Assembly (NCBI GenBank): GCA_045106985.1
Contig: JBGCFQ010000009.1
Coordinates: forward strand, 248,001-312,000
Length of the DNA stretch: 64,000 nucleotides
Source: JAUIET01 sp045106985
Lineage (GTDB): Bacteria; Pseudomonadota; Gammaproteobacteria; Pseudomonadales; JAUIET01
Direction of reading: 5' to 3'
The first letter of the stretch is position 1, and every line of letters starts with the position of its first letter. Of this stretch, positions 25,131-33,488 are shown one piece after another. Position numbers and translations under genes: made by a program. The notes beneath the pieces are model-generated. The model worked only from the letters and a program-made list of their open reading frames with translations, did not search any database and had not been told where the DNA came from.

Positions 25131-26728
25131 ATGCGAGCGTAGTAGTCAGCCAGAAAGGTCTCGAAGTCCAGTTCATCACTCGCTTCAACCTGGGCTTGCT
25201 GTTGAATTGATTGCCGCGCACATTCTTTGAAGTATTGCTGTCGCTCGCTCGTTAGCGGCCGTTCGGCGAACCAGGCGGCATGCTCACGGGCATGATGCAT
25301 AGCAAACCTAAAGTATGATTGCTCGTGTTGCTGAAGGCTGGCTAGCACTTGTGCTGATGGCAATTCGTCATTCTTGACCTTGGCTCTTTGCTCGCTCACC
25401 GAATCAGAAAACAGTGTAGACCCCTTGGAAAGATCGAACAGTTCAGCGCATGACTCAAGCTGAGTGAAAATATCTTCTGCTGCCTGACGTACCGATCGTT
25501 CTTTGCCATCAACTACCAAGCGTGTGCTGGCGTCACGGCCATGGTTCACGATCAGTTTATTGTTCCGTGAAATCTGCTCACATTCTTCGCGTTGAGTCGG
25601 AGGACTATCTTCCAGCAAACAAAACAGCAAGAAGCTATCAATGAATCGCACCTGATGTTCATCTATACCTAATGGCAAGTAAGGGTTTACATCCAGGCAT
25701 CGAACTTCAATATACTCCACGCCCCTGCTGTCTAGCGCTCTCAATGGCGACTCGCCAGAGTGGGCTACGCGTTTCGGTCGAACACTGCTGTAAAATTCGT
25801 TTTCAATTTGTAGCAAAGCTGTGCTCAATTGAATGCGCTGGCCGTCTTCGTGAGTACCGATTTGCTCATACTCTTCAATCGATTCACGCAATGCTTGTCC
25901 CAGCGTTTCTGAATATTCTGCGAGGTTGTTGTAACTAACGTATAAGCTTTCCTGGGCATTGCTTTGGTAGCCCAGGTCCCCCATTCGAAGTGATGTGCCA
26001 TGTTTAGCGAACAGCGTGCCGCTGGCGTTTTCCTCAAGCTGATGCTGATCGTGCCCCAAGAACGTCTTACACAGTGCCGGAGACGCGCCAAACAAGTAAA
26101 CCAACAGCCAAGAATAGCGGTGGAAATTGCGAATCAGGTGAAAGTACTGTTCCGTTTTAAATTCTTGCAGTGGCAGTGCGCTTTGCTGCAGGTCTTTGTA
26201 ATCCAGCCAAAACTCATCGCCGAATGAAAAATTGTAGTGAATCCCCGCTATTGTTTGCATGGCTCGGCCGTAGCGCTTGCCTAAGCCCAGGCGATAGGTC
26301 GTTTTCATTTCGCCTACATTAGACGAACCATAGCGGGCAACGGGAATGCCTTCATCATTGGGCAGAACGCAGGGCATGCTACTAACCCAAAGATATTCCT
26401 GGTCCAAACCCGCATAACTGAATTGGTGGATTTCTCGTAACCAGGTCATTAACTCATCGACGCTCCCGCAAACGGGCGTGATAAATTCCAGCAAGGCCTC
26501 AGAAAAATCAGTGGTTATATGCGGATTGGTTAAGGCCGAACCGTACAAGGTCGGGTGGCTGGTTTGGGCGATATTTCCATCAGGCTGAACGCGCAGGCAT
26601 TCCTTTTCAATGCCGCGGCTTACGGCATTCAATTGCAACACCGCTGGGGAGTCGCGTATGGCCTCAAGACGCCCTTTCAAAATAGGCGATAGAACAGAAG
26701 GTAAATCAGACAGCAAAGCAAATAACAC
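25127..26728 (-). CDS. gshA: Glutamate-cysteine ligase
   Basis: First enzyme of glutathione synthesis, ATP-dependent joining of glutamate and cysteine. The 533-residue product is of the gammaproteobacterial GshA type (E. coli 518) and shows GIEKECLRV with metal-binding Glu residues, THPTLYGSALTNPHITTDFSEALLEFITP, FGASPALC, and YIEVRCLDVNPYLPLGID. All core motifs are intact. The start at 26728 is preceded by a long region shared with the divergent PEP-CTERM gene. Confidence 0.96.
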   Translation of the reverse strand: MLFALLSDLPSVLSPILKGRLEAIRDSPAVLQLNAVSRGIEKECLRVQPDGNIAQTSHPTLYGSALTNPHITTDFSEALLEFITPVCGSVDELMTWLREIHQFSYAGLDQEYLWVSSMPCVLPNDEGIPVARYGSSNVGEMKTTYRLGLGKRYGRAMQTIAGIHYNFSFGDEFWLDYKDLQQSALPLQEFKTEQYFHLIRNFHRYSWLLVYLFGASPALCKTFLGHDQHQLEENASGTLFAKHGTSLRMGDLGYQSNAQESLYVSYNNLAEYSETLGQALRESIEEYEQIGTHEDGQRIQLSTALLQIENEFYSSVRPKRVAHSGESPLRALDSRGVEYIEVRCLDVNPYLPLGIDEHQVRFIDSFLLFCLLEDSPPTQREECEQISRNNKLIVNHGRDASTRLVVDGKERSVRQAAEDIFTQLESCAELFDLSKGSTLFSDSVSEQRAKVKNDELPSAQVLASLQQHEQSYFRFAMHHAREHAAWFAERPLTSERQQYFKECARQSIQQQAQVEASDELDFETFLADYYARM

Positions 26729-26994
26729 ACGCTATTAAATGATCGCGCAGCATACCAGACCGCTTAGAGCAGTGTTATGAAAACGTAAACTAGCAACAAA
26801 TAGTCGGAAATTCTTACACTGACGCTTGAAATTTGTTCAATTTGCTTGATAATTAGCCGCAATTCAAGCGCTTATGGTACATCCGGCGTAAATACTCGCC
26901 TAAATGCTCAAAAACTGTCGAGATAGTTTACAAGATTGGTCTCTGTTTTTTCTCGGCTAACCCTAACTTATTGATTCAAAAGGGAAATAATAGT

Positions 26995-27010
26995 TGGCGC
27001 GATGTTTGCA
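26995..27010 (+). promoter_or_regulatory. Sigma-54 (RpoN) -24/-12 promoter
   Basis: The sequence TGGCGCGATGTTTGCA matches the RpoN consensus TGGCACG-N4-TTGCA at all but one position, with the required GG-N10-GC spacing. It sits 130 bp upstream of the PEP-CTERM gene on the same strand, giving a predicted leader of about 120 bases. PEP-CTERM genes in exosortase-carrying bacteria are often controlled by the PrsK/PrsR pair, PrsR being an RpoN activator, so this fits. Confidence 0.75.
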
Positions 27011-27057
27011 CTATTTGTTGTGACTCTTCTAGCGCACAGACTTTGCACAGACAGTAG

Positions 27058-27083
27058 AAGCGCTATCGACAAATAGAGCGCTT
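27058..27083 (+). repeat. Inverted repeat in the PEP-CTERM leader
   Basis: Arms AAGCGCT (27058-27064) and AGCGCTT (27077-27083) with a 12-base loop. Because it is downstream of the predicted sigma-54 start it would be an RNA hairpin; it could also be a DNA operator since AAGCGCTT recurs at 26866-26873. Confidence 0.45.
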
Positions 27084-27139
27084 ACTCAAGCAATGCAGTT
27101 AACAGCACTTATTAATATTTAAAGGAATAAAGAACAAGT

Positions 27140-27349
27140 ATGAAATTCAAACTGTCGCAAAGACACCTGGTGGTACTGGCAATAATGGGCACTATGACGC
27201 CGGCACTGGCGTTTGCAATGCACAGTTACGGCAGCTCTCCCGAGCCAGGCAACCTAGCACTGCTCGGTATGGGTTTAATAGGTCTTGGCATGGTACGCCG
27301 AAAAGTACGTAAAACTGAGCGAGCCAACGCTGCGGTCAGCTCTACTTAG
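27140..27349 (+). CDS. Minimal PEP-CTERM protein
   Basis: 69-residue protein made almost only of export and sorting signals. Residues 1-26 are a Sec signal peptide (cleavage near ALAFA-MHS), leaving about nine residues (MHSYGSS) before the PEP-CTERM signal: Pro-Glu-Pro, the hydrophobic helix LALLGMGLIGLGMV and a basic RRKVRK tail. The mature peptide left after cutting by exosortase would be around ten residues. A sigma-54 promoter and purine-rich AAAGGAATAAAG ribosome-binding region precede it, and a terminator follows, so it is a real gene. Function unknown. Confidence 0.88.
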   Translation: MKFKLSQRHLVVLAIMGTMTPALAFAMHSYGSSPEPGNLALLGMGLIGLGMVRRKVRKTERANAAVSST

Positions 27350-27380
27350 ACACACGCCACTCTATAACTTCTTCCCATTT

Positions 27381-27405
27381 GCCCCGCACTAGCGGGGCTC
27401 TTCTT
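27381..27405 (+). terminator. Rho-independent terminator after the PEP-CTERM gene
   Basis: Perfect 7-bp GC-rich stem GCCCCGC/GCGGGGC with loop ACTA, followed by TCTTCTTTTC. It lies 32 bp past the stop codon, so the PEP-CTERM gene is monocistronic. Confidence 0.85.
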
Positions 27406-27553
27406 TTCTGTGTTTTGTTCACCGCTGTTTCAAGACTAGAACAGTTTGGAACTATTCCCCGTAAGTCATTGTTGACCAACCTGTTTTCCATGGCAGATAC
27501 TCCACCGTCAGCAATGAAAGTAGTTAGCAAGGACGAGGCGGTAACAAAGCAAT

Positions 27554-27841
27554 ATGAAACGCGACTTGATGGTGATCTATCGAATTCTTGAAAAAGTAGA
27601 GGCGAGTGAATTCGACTTTACTGACATACCGATACCCGTGATTTTGCCTGGCGTTCCTCAGAAGACCATTCAATATCACTTTCTATTGTTACAAGATGCG
27701 GGCTTCATCGAAATTATCTCCAATGACCACGGTATGCTAGCGCCGACTCGATTGACCTGGAAGGGCCACGACTATCTAGACAATGCCAGCGATGTGGTTA
27801 TCGATGGAGTAGAGAACTTGTTTGCTGAGATGCACTCCTAA
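27554..27841 (+). CDS. DUF2513 protein
   Basis: 95-residue protein matching DUF2513, a winged-helix-like family found on prophages, plasmids and chromosomes. Typical parts are the N-terminal MKRDLMVIYRILEKVEASE, the Gln-Tyr-His YHFLLLQDAGFIE helix and RLTWKGHDYLDNA near the C-terminus. A longer overlapping frame (27379-27591) has no support. Neighbours give no functional hint, but the family's association with mobile DNA and the nearby decayed gene mark this as a small accessory patch. Confidence 0.85.
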   Translation: MKRDLMVIYRILEKVEASEFDFTDIPIPVILPGVPQKTIQYHFLLLQDAGFIEIISNDHGMLAPTRLTWKGHDYLDNASDVVIDGVENLFAEMHS

Positions 27842-27876
27842 AAAAGACCGTGGCGCGATAAGCACTAATAGAGGAT

Positions 27877-29178
27877 TTACTGGCTAAACAAGCTAGGGAG
27901 CTGGCTTGCGGCTACCGCTTTCCCAACCAGGTATCCCTGGATAAAATCGCAATTGGCACTGTGCAGAAATTCTAACTGCTCAGCGGTTTCAACGCCTTCG
28001 GCAACCACTTTAAGATTCAAACTGTGAGCGATGTCTATTACAGCCTTTGTGATTGTCGAGTCTACGTGATTGCAATGCGCCTGCTGAACAAATTGGCGGT
28101 CTATTTTAAGCACGTCTGCTGGGAACTCTTTGAGTACGCGTAACGACGAATAGCCCGTACCAAAATCATCAATTGCTATACGAATGCCGCTGTTCCTAAG
28201 CATTTCAAGGCTATTTATGATTCGAGTTTCAGAGGCGAGAAAATCGCTCTCAGTAATTTCTAAAAGCAACTTGTTCGCCGGAAATTCAAGCCGCTGCAGT
28301 ATCCGCTCGGTCGTTCTCGCAAAATGTCTTTGCTCGATTTGTTGAGCCGCGAAATTAACAGCTAGATATTCCAGCCCAAGGTTAGCCTGTAAAAGCTCAG
28401 CCGTATCAGCGCAGGCTTTTTGCAAAACGCTCTCTCCAACCTCGGCTATCAAGCCGCTTTCTTCAGCAACGGGAATAAACTCAGTTGGTTTTATCCAACC
28501 AAGATCGGCATGCTTCCAACGTGCGAGCGCCTCAAGGCCGCATATGCGCTTGGTTCGCAGGTCAAAGATGGGTTGATAGAACACCCTTAGATCATCTGCG
28601 GCTAGAGCGCGACGTAAATCAAGTTCCAAGTCTAGTTTGCGAAGTGGCTGTTGCTTTACTGCAGCGGTGTAGAAAACACAGTTATTGCCGCCATTACGTT
28701 GAGCTTCGTTTGCGGCGATACTTGCTTGCTGCAAAAGTTCAGTAGCGTCGGCGGCGTGTGACTCGCGGCGCAGCGCCACGCCAGCGCTGGCGGTTACCAA
28801 TACGCTTTGCTCGTCGAGCAAAATAGTTTGCCGAATTTCCTTAAGCGCCCCAGCGGTGATCGTTTTAATACGTGAGCGCTGCTCACCAGCCAACAACACA
28901 GCGAACTCATCGTTACCCAAATGGCTAATCGCCACGCAGTTGGGGAATGAGCTCTGAATGCGTTTACCGAGTTGATCCAGCACTCTGTACCCGAACTCAT
29001 GTCCTAAAGCTGAATTAATAGTGCGAAATCGATCCATATCCAATACGACAACGCTAATAGGCGCGTCGTCACTTGCGGTCTCACAACACGTGGCTGCATG
29101 TTGCAGAAATACCGCGCGACTGCACATAGTTGTGTTGTCTTGGCCCAATTTTTCGTCCGCTCTGATCATGGTCGACAT
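27877..29178 (-). CDS. GGDEF-EAL protein, probable c-di-GMP phosphodiesterase
   Basis: 433-residue soluble protein without membrane segments. The GGDEF domain (about 35-175) has the degenerate signature GNDEF (88-92) and no RxxD inhibitory site, so cyclase activity is unlikely. The EAL domain (about 185-430) has LEALARWKH, the metal-binding Asn/Glu segments (LLLEITESDFL), IDDFGTGYSSL and KIDRQFV, and looks catalytically complete. It should hydrolyse c-di-GMP, possibly with GTP binding to the first domain as a regulatory input. No sensor domain is visible in the first 35 residues. Confidence 0.9.
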   Translation of the reverse strand: MSTMIRADEKLGQDNTTMCSRAVFLQHAATCCETASDDAPISVVVLDMDRFRTINSALGHEFGYRVLDQLGKRIQSSFPNCVAISHLGNDEFAVLLAGEQRSRIKTITAGALKEIRQTILLDEQSVLVTASAGVALRRESHAADATELLQQASIAANEAQRNGGNNCVFYTAAVKQQPLRKLDLELDLRRALAADDLRVFYQPIFDLRTKRICGLEALARWKHADLGWIKPTEFIPVAEESGLIAEVGESVLQKACADTAELLQANLGLEYLAVNFAAQQIEQRHFARTTERILQRLEFPANKLLLEITESDFLASETRIINSLEMLRNSGIRIAIDDFGTGYSSLRVLKEFPADVLKIDRQFVQQAHCNHVDSTITKAVIDIAHSLNLKVVAEGVETAEQLEFLHSANCDFIQGYLVGKAVAASQLPSLFSQ

Positions 29179-29263
29179 TCTAGCAGATAGAGAGGCGATA
29201 GCAGGCGACTATCAGTTAGGATAGAGTGCATGTTATTGGCCCCAAAGCCCACGTAGTGAGCTA

Positions 29264-29510
29264 ATGCAATCCAATATCCACTGTGATTATGGCGCCGCGG
29301 ATGCTTTGCAATTTGGTTCAGCCAGCAAAGTTCAACCGAGCCCAGAGGATGCGTTAATCAAAGTGCATACAGCGTCATTAGGCCCGCTTGGTTGGCACTT
29401 TCTTCGCGGTACACCTTATTTCTCTCGAACAAACAGCTGATGCTGTTAAATGTGTTGAGACGGGCCAATCTCAGGGCAAGATCATTGTTTCAGTGGTTGA
29501 AGAAGATTAG
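29264..29510 (+). pseudogene. Remnant of a zinc-type alcohol dehydrogenase
   Basis: The plus strand from the ATG at 29264 encodes 58 residues ending in a stop at 29440, with the N-terminal pattern of medium-chain NAD(P) alcohol dehydrogenases / quinone reductases: CDYGAADALQFGSASKV, then EDALIKVHTASLGPLGWHFLRGTPY. In another frame 29421-29510 encodes EQTADAVKCVETGQSQGKIIVSV, the C-terminal pattern of the same family. About 250 codons between are gone and the frame is shifted. Not listed as a coding region. Confidence 0.75.
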
Positions 29511-29598
29511 CGAGGGCCTCGCAATAGCGAAATAAATTAGACAAAGGAATGTCCTTAATTTTCGGCATCAACGGTCGCTTCTTCGGTATCATGGCGAC

Positions 29599-31842
29599 AT
29601 GGAATTAGAACATATTGTAAAGGCGCTCAACCCTGAGCAGCATCAGGCCGTCACCTCGGATTCACAAAACCTTTTGGTGCTCGCGGGCGCTGGCAGCGGT
29701 AAAACCAGGGTGTTGGTTCATAGAATAGCGTGGTTGATCAAATCGGGTGGCTATTCGCCCCATAGCGTATTAGCAGTAACGTTCACCAATAAAGCCGCTA
29801 AAGAGATGCGCCACCGTATTGAGGAGCTTCTCGCGATGCCGGCGCGTGGCATGTGGGTTGGTACCTTTCACGGTTTGGCCCATCGCTTGTTGAAAGCACA
29901 TTGGCAGGAAGCTGGTCTGCAGCAAAACTTTCAAATTCTAGACTCTGATGATCAGCTGCGAATAGTGAAACGCATCTGCAAAAACCTCGATCTGGATGAC
30001 AGTCGCTGGCCGCCCAAACAAGCGCAGTGGTTTATCAATGAACAGAAAGACGAAGGTCGACGCGCCGCTCATGTGAATCCGTCGGGCGACGTGTTTCACG
30101 AAACCATGCTCAAAGTCTATCGGGAATATGAAGAGGCCTGCGAGCGGGGTGGGCTGGTAGATTTCGCCGAGCTTCTATTGCGAGCACATGAGCTGTGGCT
30201 CAAGCAGCCAAGTGTTTTACAGCATTATCAACGCCGCTTTCAGGCTATTCTAGTAGATGAGTTTCAAGACACGAATACTATTCAATATGCTTGGCTGCGC
30301 GTTTTGGCCGACAACACCATTCCCATCACGGCCGTGGGTGATGACGACCAGTCTATCTATGGCTGGCGCGGCGCAAAAATTGAAAACATCCAGCAATTCA
30401 CAGAAGACTTCAAGAACACCGAAACGGTGAGGCTAGAGCAAAATTATCGTTCCTCGGCGAACATTCTAAACGCTGCCAACGCCTTGATTGCCAATAATTC
30501 GGGTCGCATGGGTAAAAACCTCTGGACAGAAGACACTGACGGCGAAGCAATAAGTCTATATGCGGCGTTTAATGAACTGGATGAAGCACGCTACATTGTT
30601 GAGCGAATAGAGCAGCTTGCCCAGACAGGCCAGCGTCGCAGCGACATAGCGATACTGTATCGCTCCAACGCCCAATCGCGAGTATTAGAAGAAGGGCTGC
30701 TGCGCCAAGGCATTCCGTATCGGGTTTACGGTGGCCAACGCTTTTACGATCGCCTAGAGATAAAAAATGCCCTGGCTTATATGCGTTTATTGGTCGCTAG
30801 AGGGTCAGACGCCGCGTTTGAACGCGTTGTGAACTTACCTACGCGTGGTATAGGCGGTAAGACCTTAGACGAAGTGAGAATACTGGCGCGTGAGCAGCAA
30901 CTATCTATGTGGGAGGCCAGTACCCAGTTGATCGCACAGCAACGTCTTACCGCCCGCGCGTCCAATGCACTTTTGGTTTTTCTGAACTTAATCGACTCGT
31001 TAGACAAAGGAACTGACGGCTTAAGTCTGGCCGAGCTAGCGGACCACGTTCTTACCCACAGCGGCCTGCTGGACTTTCATGGTAAAGAAAAAGGCGAGAA
31101 AGGTCAGGCGAGGGTCGAAAACCTGGAAGAACTTGTGAGTGCTTGCCGAGGCTTTGAACCGGGCGACGAGGAGCTTTCTCCACTGCAGGAATTTCTCGAT
31201 ACGGCCGCTTTAGATTCCGGTGACACGCAAGCCGATGAGTTTGAAGACTGTATTCAAATGATGACACTGCACTCGGCTAAAGGCTTGGAGTTCCCCTTCG
31301 TATTTCTTGCCGGTCTTGAAGAAAACTTGTTTCCGCACCGTATGTCAATGGACGAGCCCGGTCGCCTCGAAGAAGAACGCCGTCTATGTTACGTTGGCAT
31401 AACGCGGGCTATGGAAAAACTGCATATCAGCTACGCAGAGTCACGGCGCTTACACGGCAGTGACACCTACAATACTCAATCGCGCTTTGTACGTGAAATA
31501 CCGCAGGAACTTGTTCAAGAAGTTAGAATGAAAAGCGCGGTGCAGCGACCGGTAAACTATGGGTATTCGGGCGGCTACTCTGGAGGCTATGACTCTGGTG
31601 GTAATAAAACAGGCGCTTCTTCCAAGAACAAATCTAAAACCTCACTTAGTGAGCACACGGCAGTAACAGATCAAAGTGGCCAAGGCTTTGCGCTGGGTCA
31701 GCGCGTACAACATAAGGTGTTTGGAGAAGGTGTAGTGCTGAACTTTAACGGCAATGGCAATAACACCCGCATAGAAGTAAATTTTGATGCCAAGGGCCGT
31801 AAAGAACTAGTGCTTGCCTTGGCTAAGCTTGAAGCGCTATAA
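29599..31842 (+). CDS. uvrD: DNA helicase II
   Basis: Superfamily 1A 3'-5' helicase for nucleotide excision and mismatch repair. Length 747 residues. Motif I is AGAGSGKT (29-36); further motifs are TFTNKAAKEM, VGTFHGLAHR, VDEFQDTN, GDDDQSIYGWRGA, LEQNYRSS, MTLHSAKGLEFPFVFLAG and YVGITRAMEKL. After the helicase core there is a Tyr/Gly/Ser-rich linker (about 652-675), then a C-terminal RVQHKVFGEGVVLNF Tudor-like domain known to contact RNA polymerase. No LexA-type CTG-N10-CAG box is visible just upstream. Confidence 0.95.
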   Translation: MELEHIVKALNPEQHQAVTSDSQNLLVLAGAGSGKTRVLVHRIAWLIKSGGYSPHSVLAVTFTNKAAKEMRHRIEELLAMPARGMWVGTFHGLAHRLLKAHWQEAGLQQNFQILDSDDQLRIVKRICKNLDLDDSRWPPKQAQWFINEQKDEGRRAAHVNPSGDVFHETMLKVYREYEEACERGGLVDFAELLLRAHELWLKQPSVLQHYQRRFQAILVDEFQDTNTIQYAWLRVLADNTIPITAVGDDDQSIYGWRGAKIENIQQFTEDFKNTETVRLEQNYRSSANILNAANALIANNSGRMGKNLWTEDTDGEAISLYAAFNELDEARYIVERIEQLAQTGQRRSDIAILYRSNAQSRVLEEGLLRQGIPYRVYGGQRFYDRLEIKNALAYMRLLVARGSDAAFERVVNLPTRGIGGKTLDEVRILAREQQLSMWEASTQLIAQQRLTARASNALLVFLNLIDSLDKGTDGLSLAELADHVLTHSGLLDFHGKEKGEKGQARVENLEELVSACRGFEPGDEELSPLQEFLDTAALDSGDTQADEFEDCIQMMTLHSAKGLEFPFVFLAGLEENLFPHRMSMDEPGRLEEERRLCYVGITRAMEKLHISYAESRRLHGSDTYNTQSRFVREIPQELVQEVRMKSAVQRPVNYGYSGGYSGGYDSGGNKTGASSKNKSKTSLSEHTAVTDQSGQGFALGQRVQHKVFGEGVVLNFNGNGNNTRIEVNFDAKGRKELVLALAKLEAL

Positions 31843-31913
31843 CTAAGTGAATAACTAAGTAAATAACAAAGCAAATAGCGATACTAATAAAAGTACAATC
31901 GGAGAATATCTTA

Positions 31914-33017
31914 ATGCACCTTAAAACCTACCTGAGAGCTGCAGCGGTAATTTTACTAGCGGGTTTTTTGGCTGCTTGTGCCGGCGAAAAAAATGCTGCT
32001 GTAGGCGAAGCGGCAGCGCCTGAGCAAACTTTCAAATGGAAATTGGTGACCACCTGGCCGAAGAATTTTCCTGGCTTAGGAATGGCGCCTGAACGATTTG
32101 CTGAAAAAGTAGAGCGCATGACTGCCGGCCGCTTAAAAGTAAAAGTATTCGGCGCTGGTGAACTCGTGCCCGCTATGCAAGCTTTTGATGCAGCTCAACA
32201 AGGCACTGCACAAATGAGTCACGGAGGTGCCTATTACTGGCGAGGCAAGGTGCCTACCAGTCCCTTTTTCGCGGCCATTCCATTTGGTATGACGGCGCAG
32301 GAAATGAGCGCCTGGCTTTACTATGGTGGTGGCCTGGAATTGTGGCGTGAAGCCTATGAACCGTTCGGTTTAGTGCCGCTGTCGGGTGGCAATACCGGCG
32401 TGCAAATGGCGGGTTGGTTTAACAAAGAAATAAATTCAGTCGCAGATCTAAAAGGCCTAAAGATGCGCATTCCAGGGCTTGGCGGTGAAGTTTTTAATCG
32501 ACTCGGCGGCGCCTCCGTAAACATACCTGGTGGCGAGTTGTTTACCTCGTTACAGCAAGGTGTTATCGATGCCACTGAATGGGTTGGGCCCTACAATGAT
32601 TTAGCGTTTGGCTTTCATAAAGTGGCTAAGTACTACTACTACCCTGGTTGGCAGGAACCTGGCCCATCGCTCGAATTCACGGTCAATAAAGAAGCCTGGG
32701 ATAGTTTGCCCGATGATCTTCAAGCCATAGTCGAGGCTGCGGCGCGAAGCGTGCATCAAGACACCTTGGATGAGTTTACGGCGAAGAATAATACTGCCCT
32801 GAAAACCTTGGTAGAAGAACACGGTGTTCAATTGCGTCGCCTTCCAGACGACGTGCTCATAGCGTTGCGCACTGCGTCGCTAGAAGTTACCGAGGAGTTC
32901 GCTAACGAGTCCGAGTTCTCAAAGAGAGTCTACGCATCCTGGAAGGCGTTCAAAGACGATGTAAACGCCTGGCACAGAATATCCGAGCAGGCATACATTG
33001 AAGCGCGCGAACTATAG
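31914..33017 (+). CDS. TRAP transporter substrate-binding protein (DctP/TakP type)
   Basis: 367-residue periplasmic binding lipoprotein (lipobox LAAC, Cys22) of the DctP family. Key regions are TTWPKNFPGLGMAPERFAEKVERMT, GTAQMSHGGAYYWRGKVP, the conserved LKGLKMRIPGLGGEVF with the carboxylate-binding Arg, and GVIDATEWVGPYNDL. The closest described relatives by pattern are TakP-type receptors for alpha-keto acids. The dctM and dctQ genes lie just beyond a thioesterase gene on the other strand, so the receptor is transcribed convergently to its own permease. Confidence 0.92.
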   Translation: MHLKTYLRAAAVILLAGFLAACAGEKNAAVGEAAAPEQTFKWKLVTTWPKNFPGLGMAPERFAEKVERMTAGRLKVKVFGAGELVPAMQAFDAAQQGTAQMSHGGAYYWRGKVPTSPFFAAIPFGMTAQEMSAWLYYGGGLELWREAYEPFGLVPLSGGNTGVQMAGWFNKEINSVADLKGLKMRIPGLGGEVFNRLGGASVNIPGGELFTSLQQGVIDATEWVGPYNDLAFGFHKVAKYYYYPGWQEPGPSLEFTVNKEAWDSLPDDLQAIVEAAARSVHQDTLDEFTAKNNTALKTLVEEHGVQLRRLPDDVLIALRTASLEVTEEFANESEFSKRVYASWKAFKDDVNAWHRISEQAYIEAREL

Positions 33018-33045
33018 ATATGCCGCTAGGCTCGCGCTCAATTCT

Positions 33046-33441
33046 TTAGGGGATCGCCCTGGTACGGCCGTTGTCGTCGATCGCGACGAAAACAAATACC
33101 CCTTCGGTCACTTTGTGTAACTCGGTTTTTCCCTGATTTACCGCCCAAACTTCCACTTGCACATGAATAGAGCTGCGACCGGTGCGCTTCACGGTCGTAT
33201 AGCAGCTAACAACAGCACCCACTTTTACCGGTACCATAAAGCTCATTTCATCAATGGCCACTGTTGCCACGCGGCCGAATGCTACACGCTCTGCCGATAC
33301 CAGACCCGCTAAGTCCATTTGAGATACCAGCCAGCCGCCAAAAATATCGCCGCTGGCGTTTGTGTCCTTTGGCATTGCGACAGCCTGTAAAGTCAGCTCA
33401 CCAATGGGCTGGGGGGTTTCGTCATCGGCAATAGTAGACAT
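33046..33441 (-). CDS. Acyl-CoA thioesterase (YciA family)
   Basis: 131-residue hot-dog-fold thioesterase. It carries the family segment AMPKDTNASGDIFGGWLVSQMD, with Asn/Asp of the catalytic region, then AERVAFGRVATVAID, SFMVPVKVGAVVSCYT and a C-terminal VFVAID strand. ATG at 33441 is chosen; the frame is open further upstream, but the extension runs into the dctM stop region. It lies 47 bp downstream of dctM, same strand, and may be co-transcribed with the TRAP permease. Confidence 0.92.
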   Translation of the reverse strand: MSTIADDETPQPIGELTLQAVAMPKDTNASGDIFGGWLVSQMDLAGLVSAERVAFGRVATVAIDEMSFMVPVKVGAVVSCYTTVKRTGRSSIHVQVEVWAVNQGKTELHKVTEGVFVFVAIDDNGRTRAIP

Positions 33442-33488
33442 AGCAAACCTCAAAAAACAAAAAAAAGAAATCAGAACAGAGCGTGCAG

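Larger units (their letters stand above)
26729..27139. other. Intergenic region between gshA and the PEP-CTERM gene
   Basis: 411 AT-rich bp between divergent genes. It contains a sigma-54 promoter (26995-27010) and three copies of an AAGCGCT(T) core: 26866-26873, 27058-27064 and 27077-27083 (inverted relative to the second). The last two can pair as a hairpin in the leader. A gshA promoter should also lie in the left part, but I could not fix it. Confidence 0.6.

Noticed and set aside
27379..27591. 70-codon frame overlapping the PEP-CTERM terminator and the DUF2513 start
   Set aside because: It begins inside a strong terminator and overlaps a gene with a clear family match.
29511..29598. LexA box upstream of uvrD
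   Set aside because: No CTG-N10-CAG type palindrome could be found in the upstream region.
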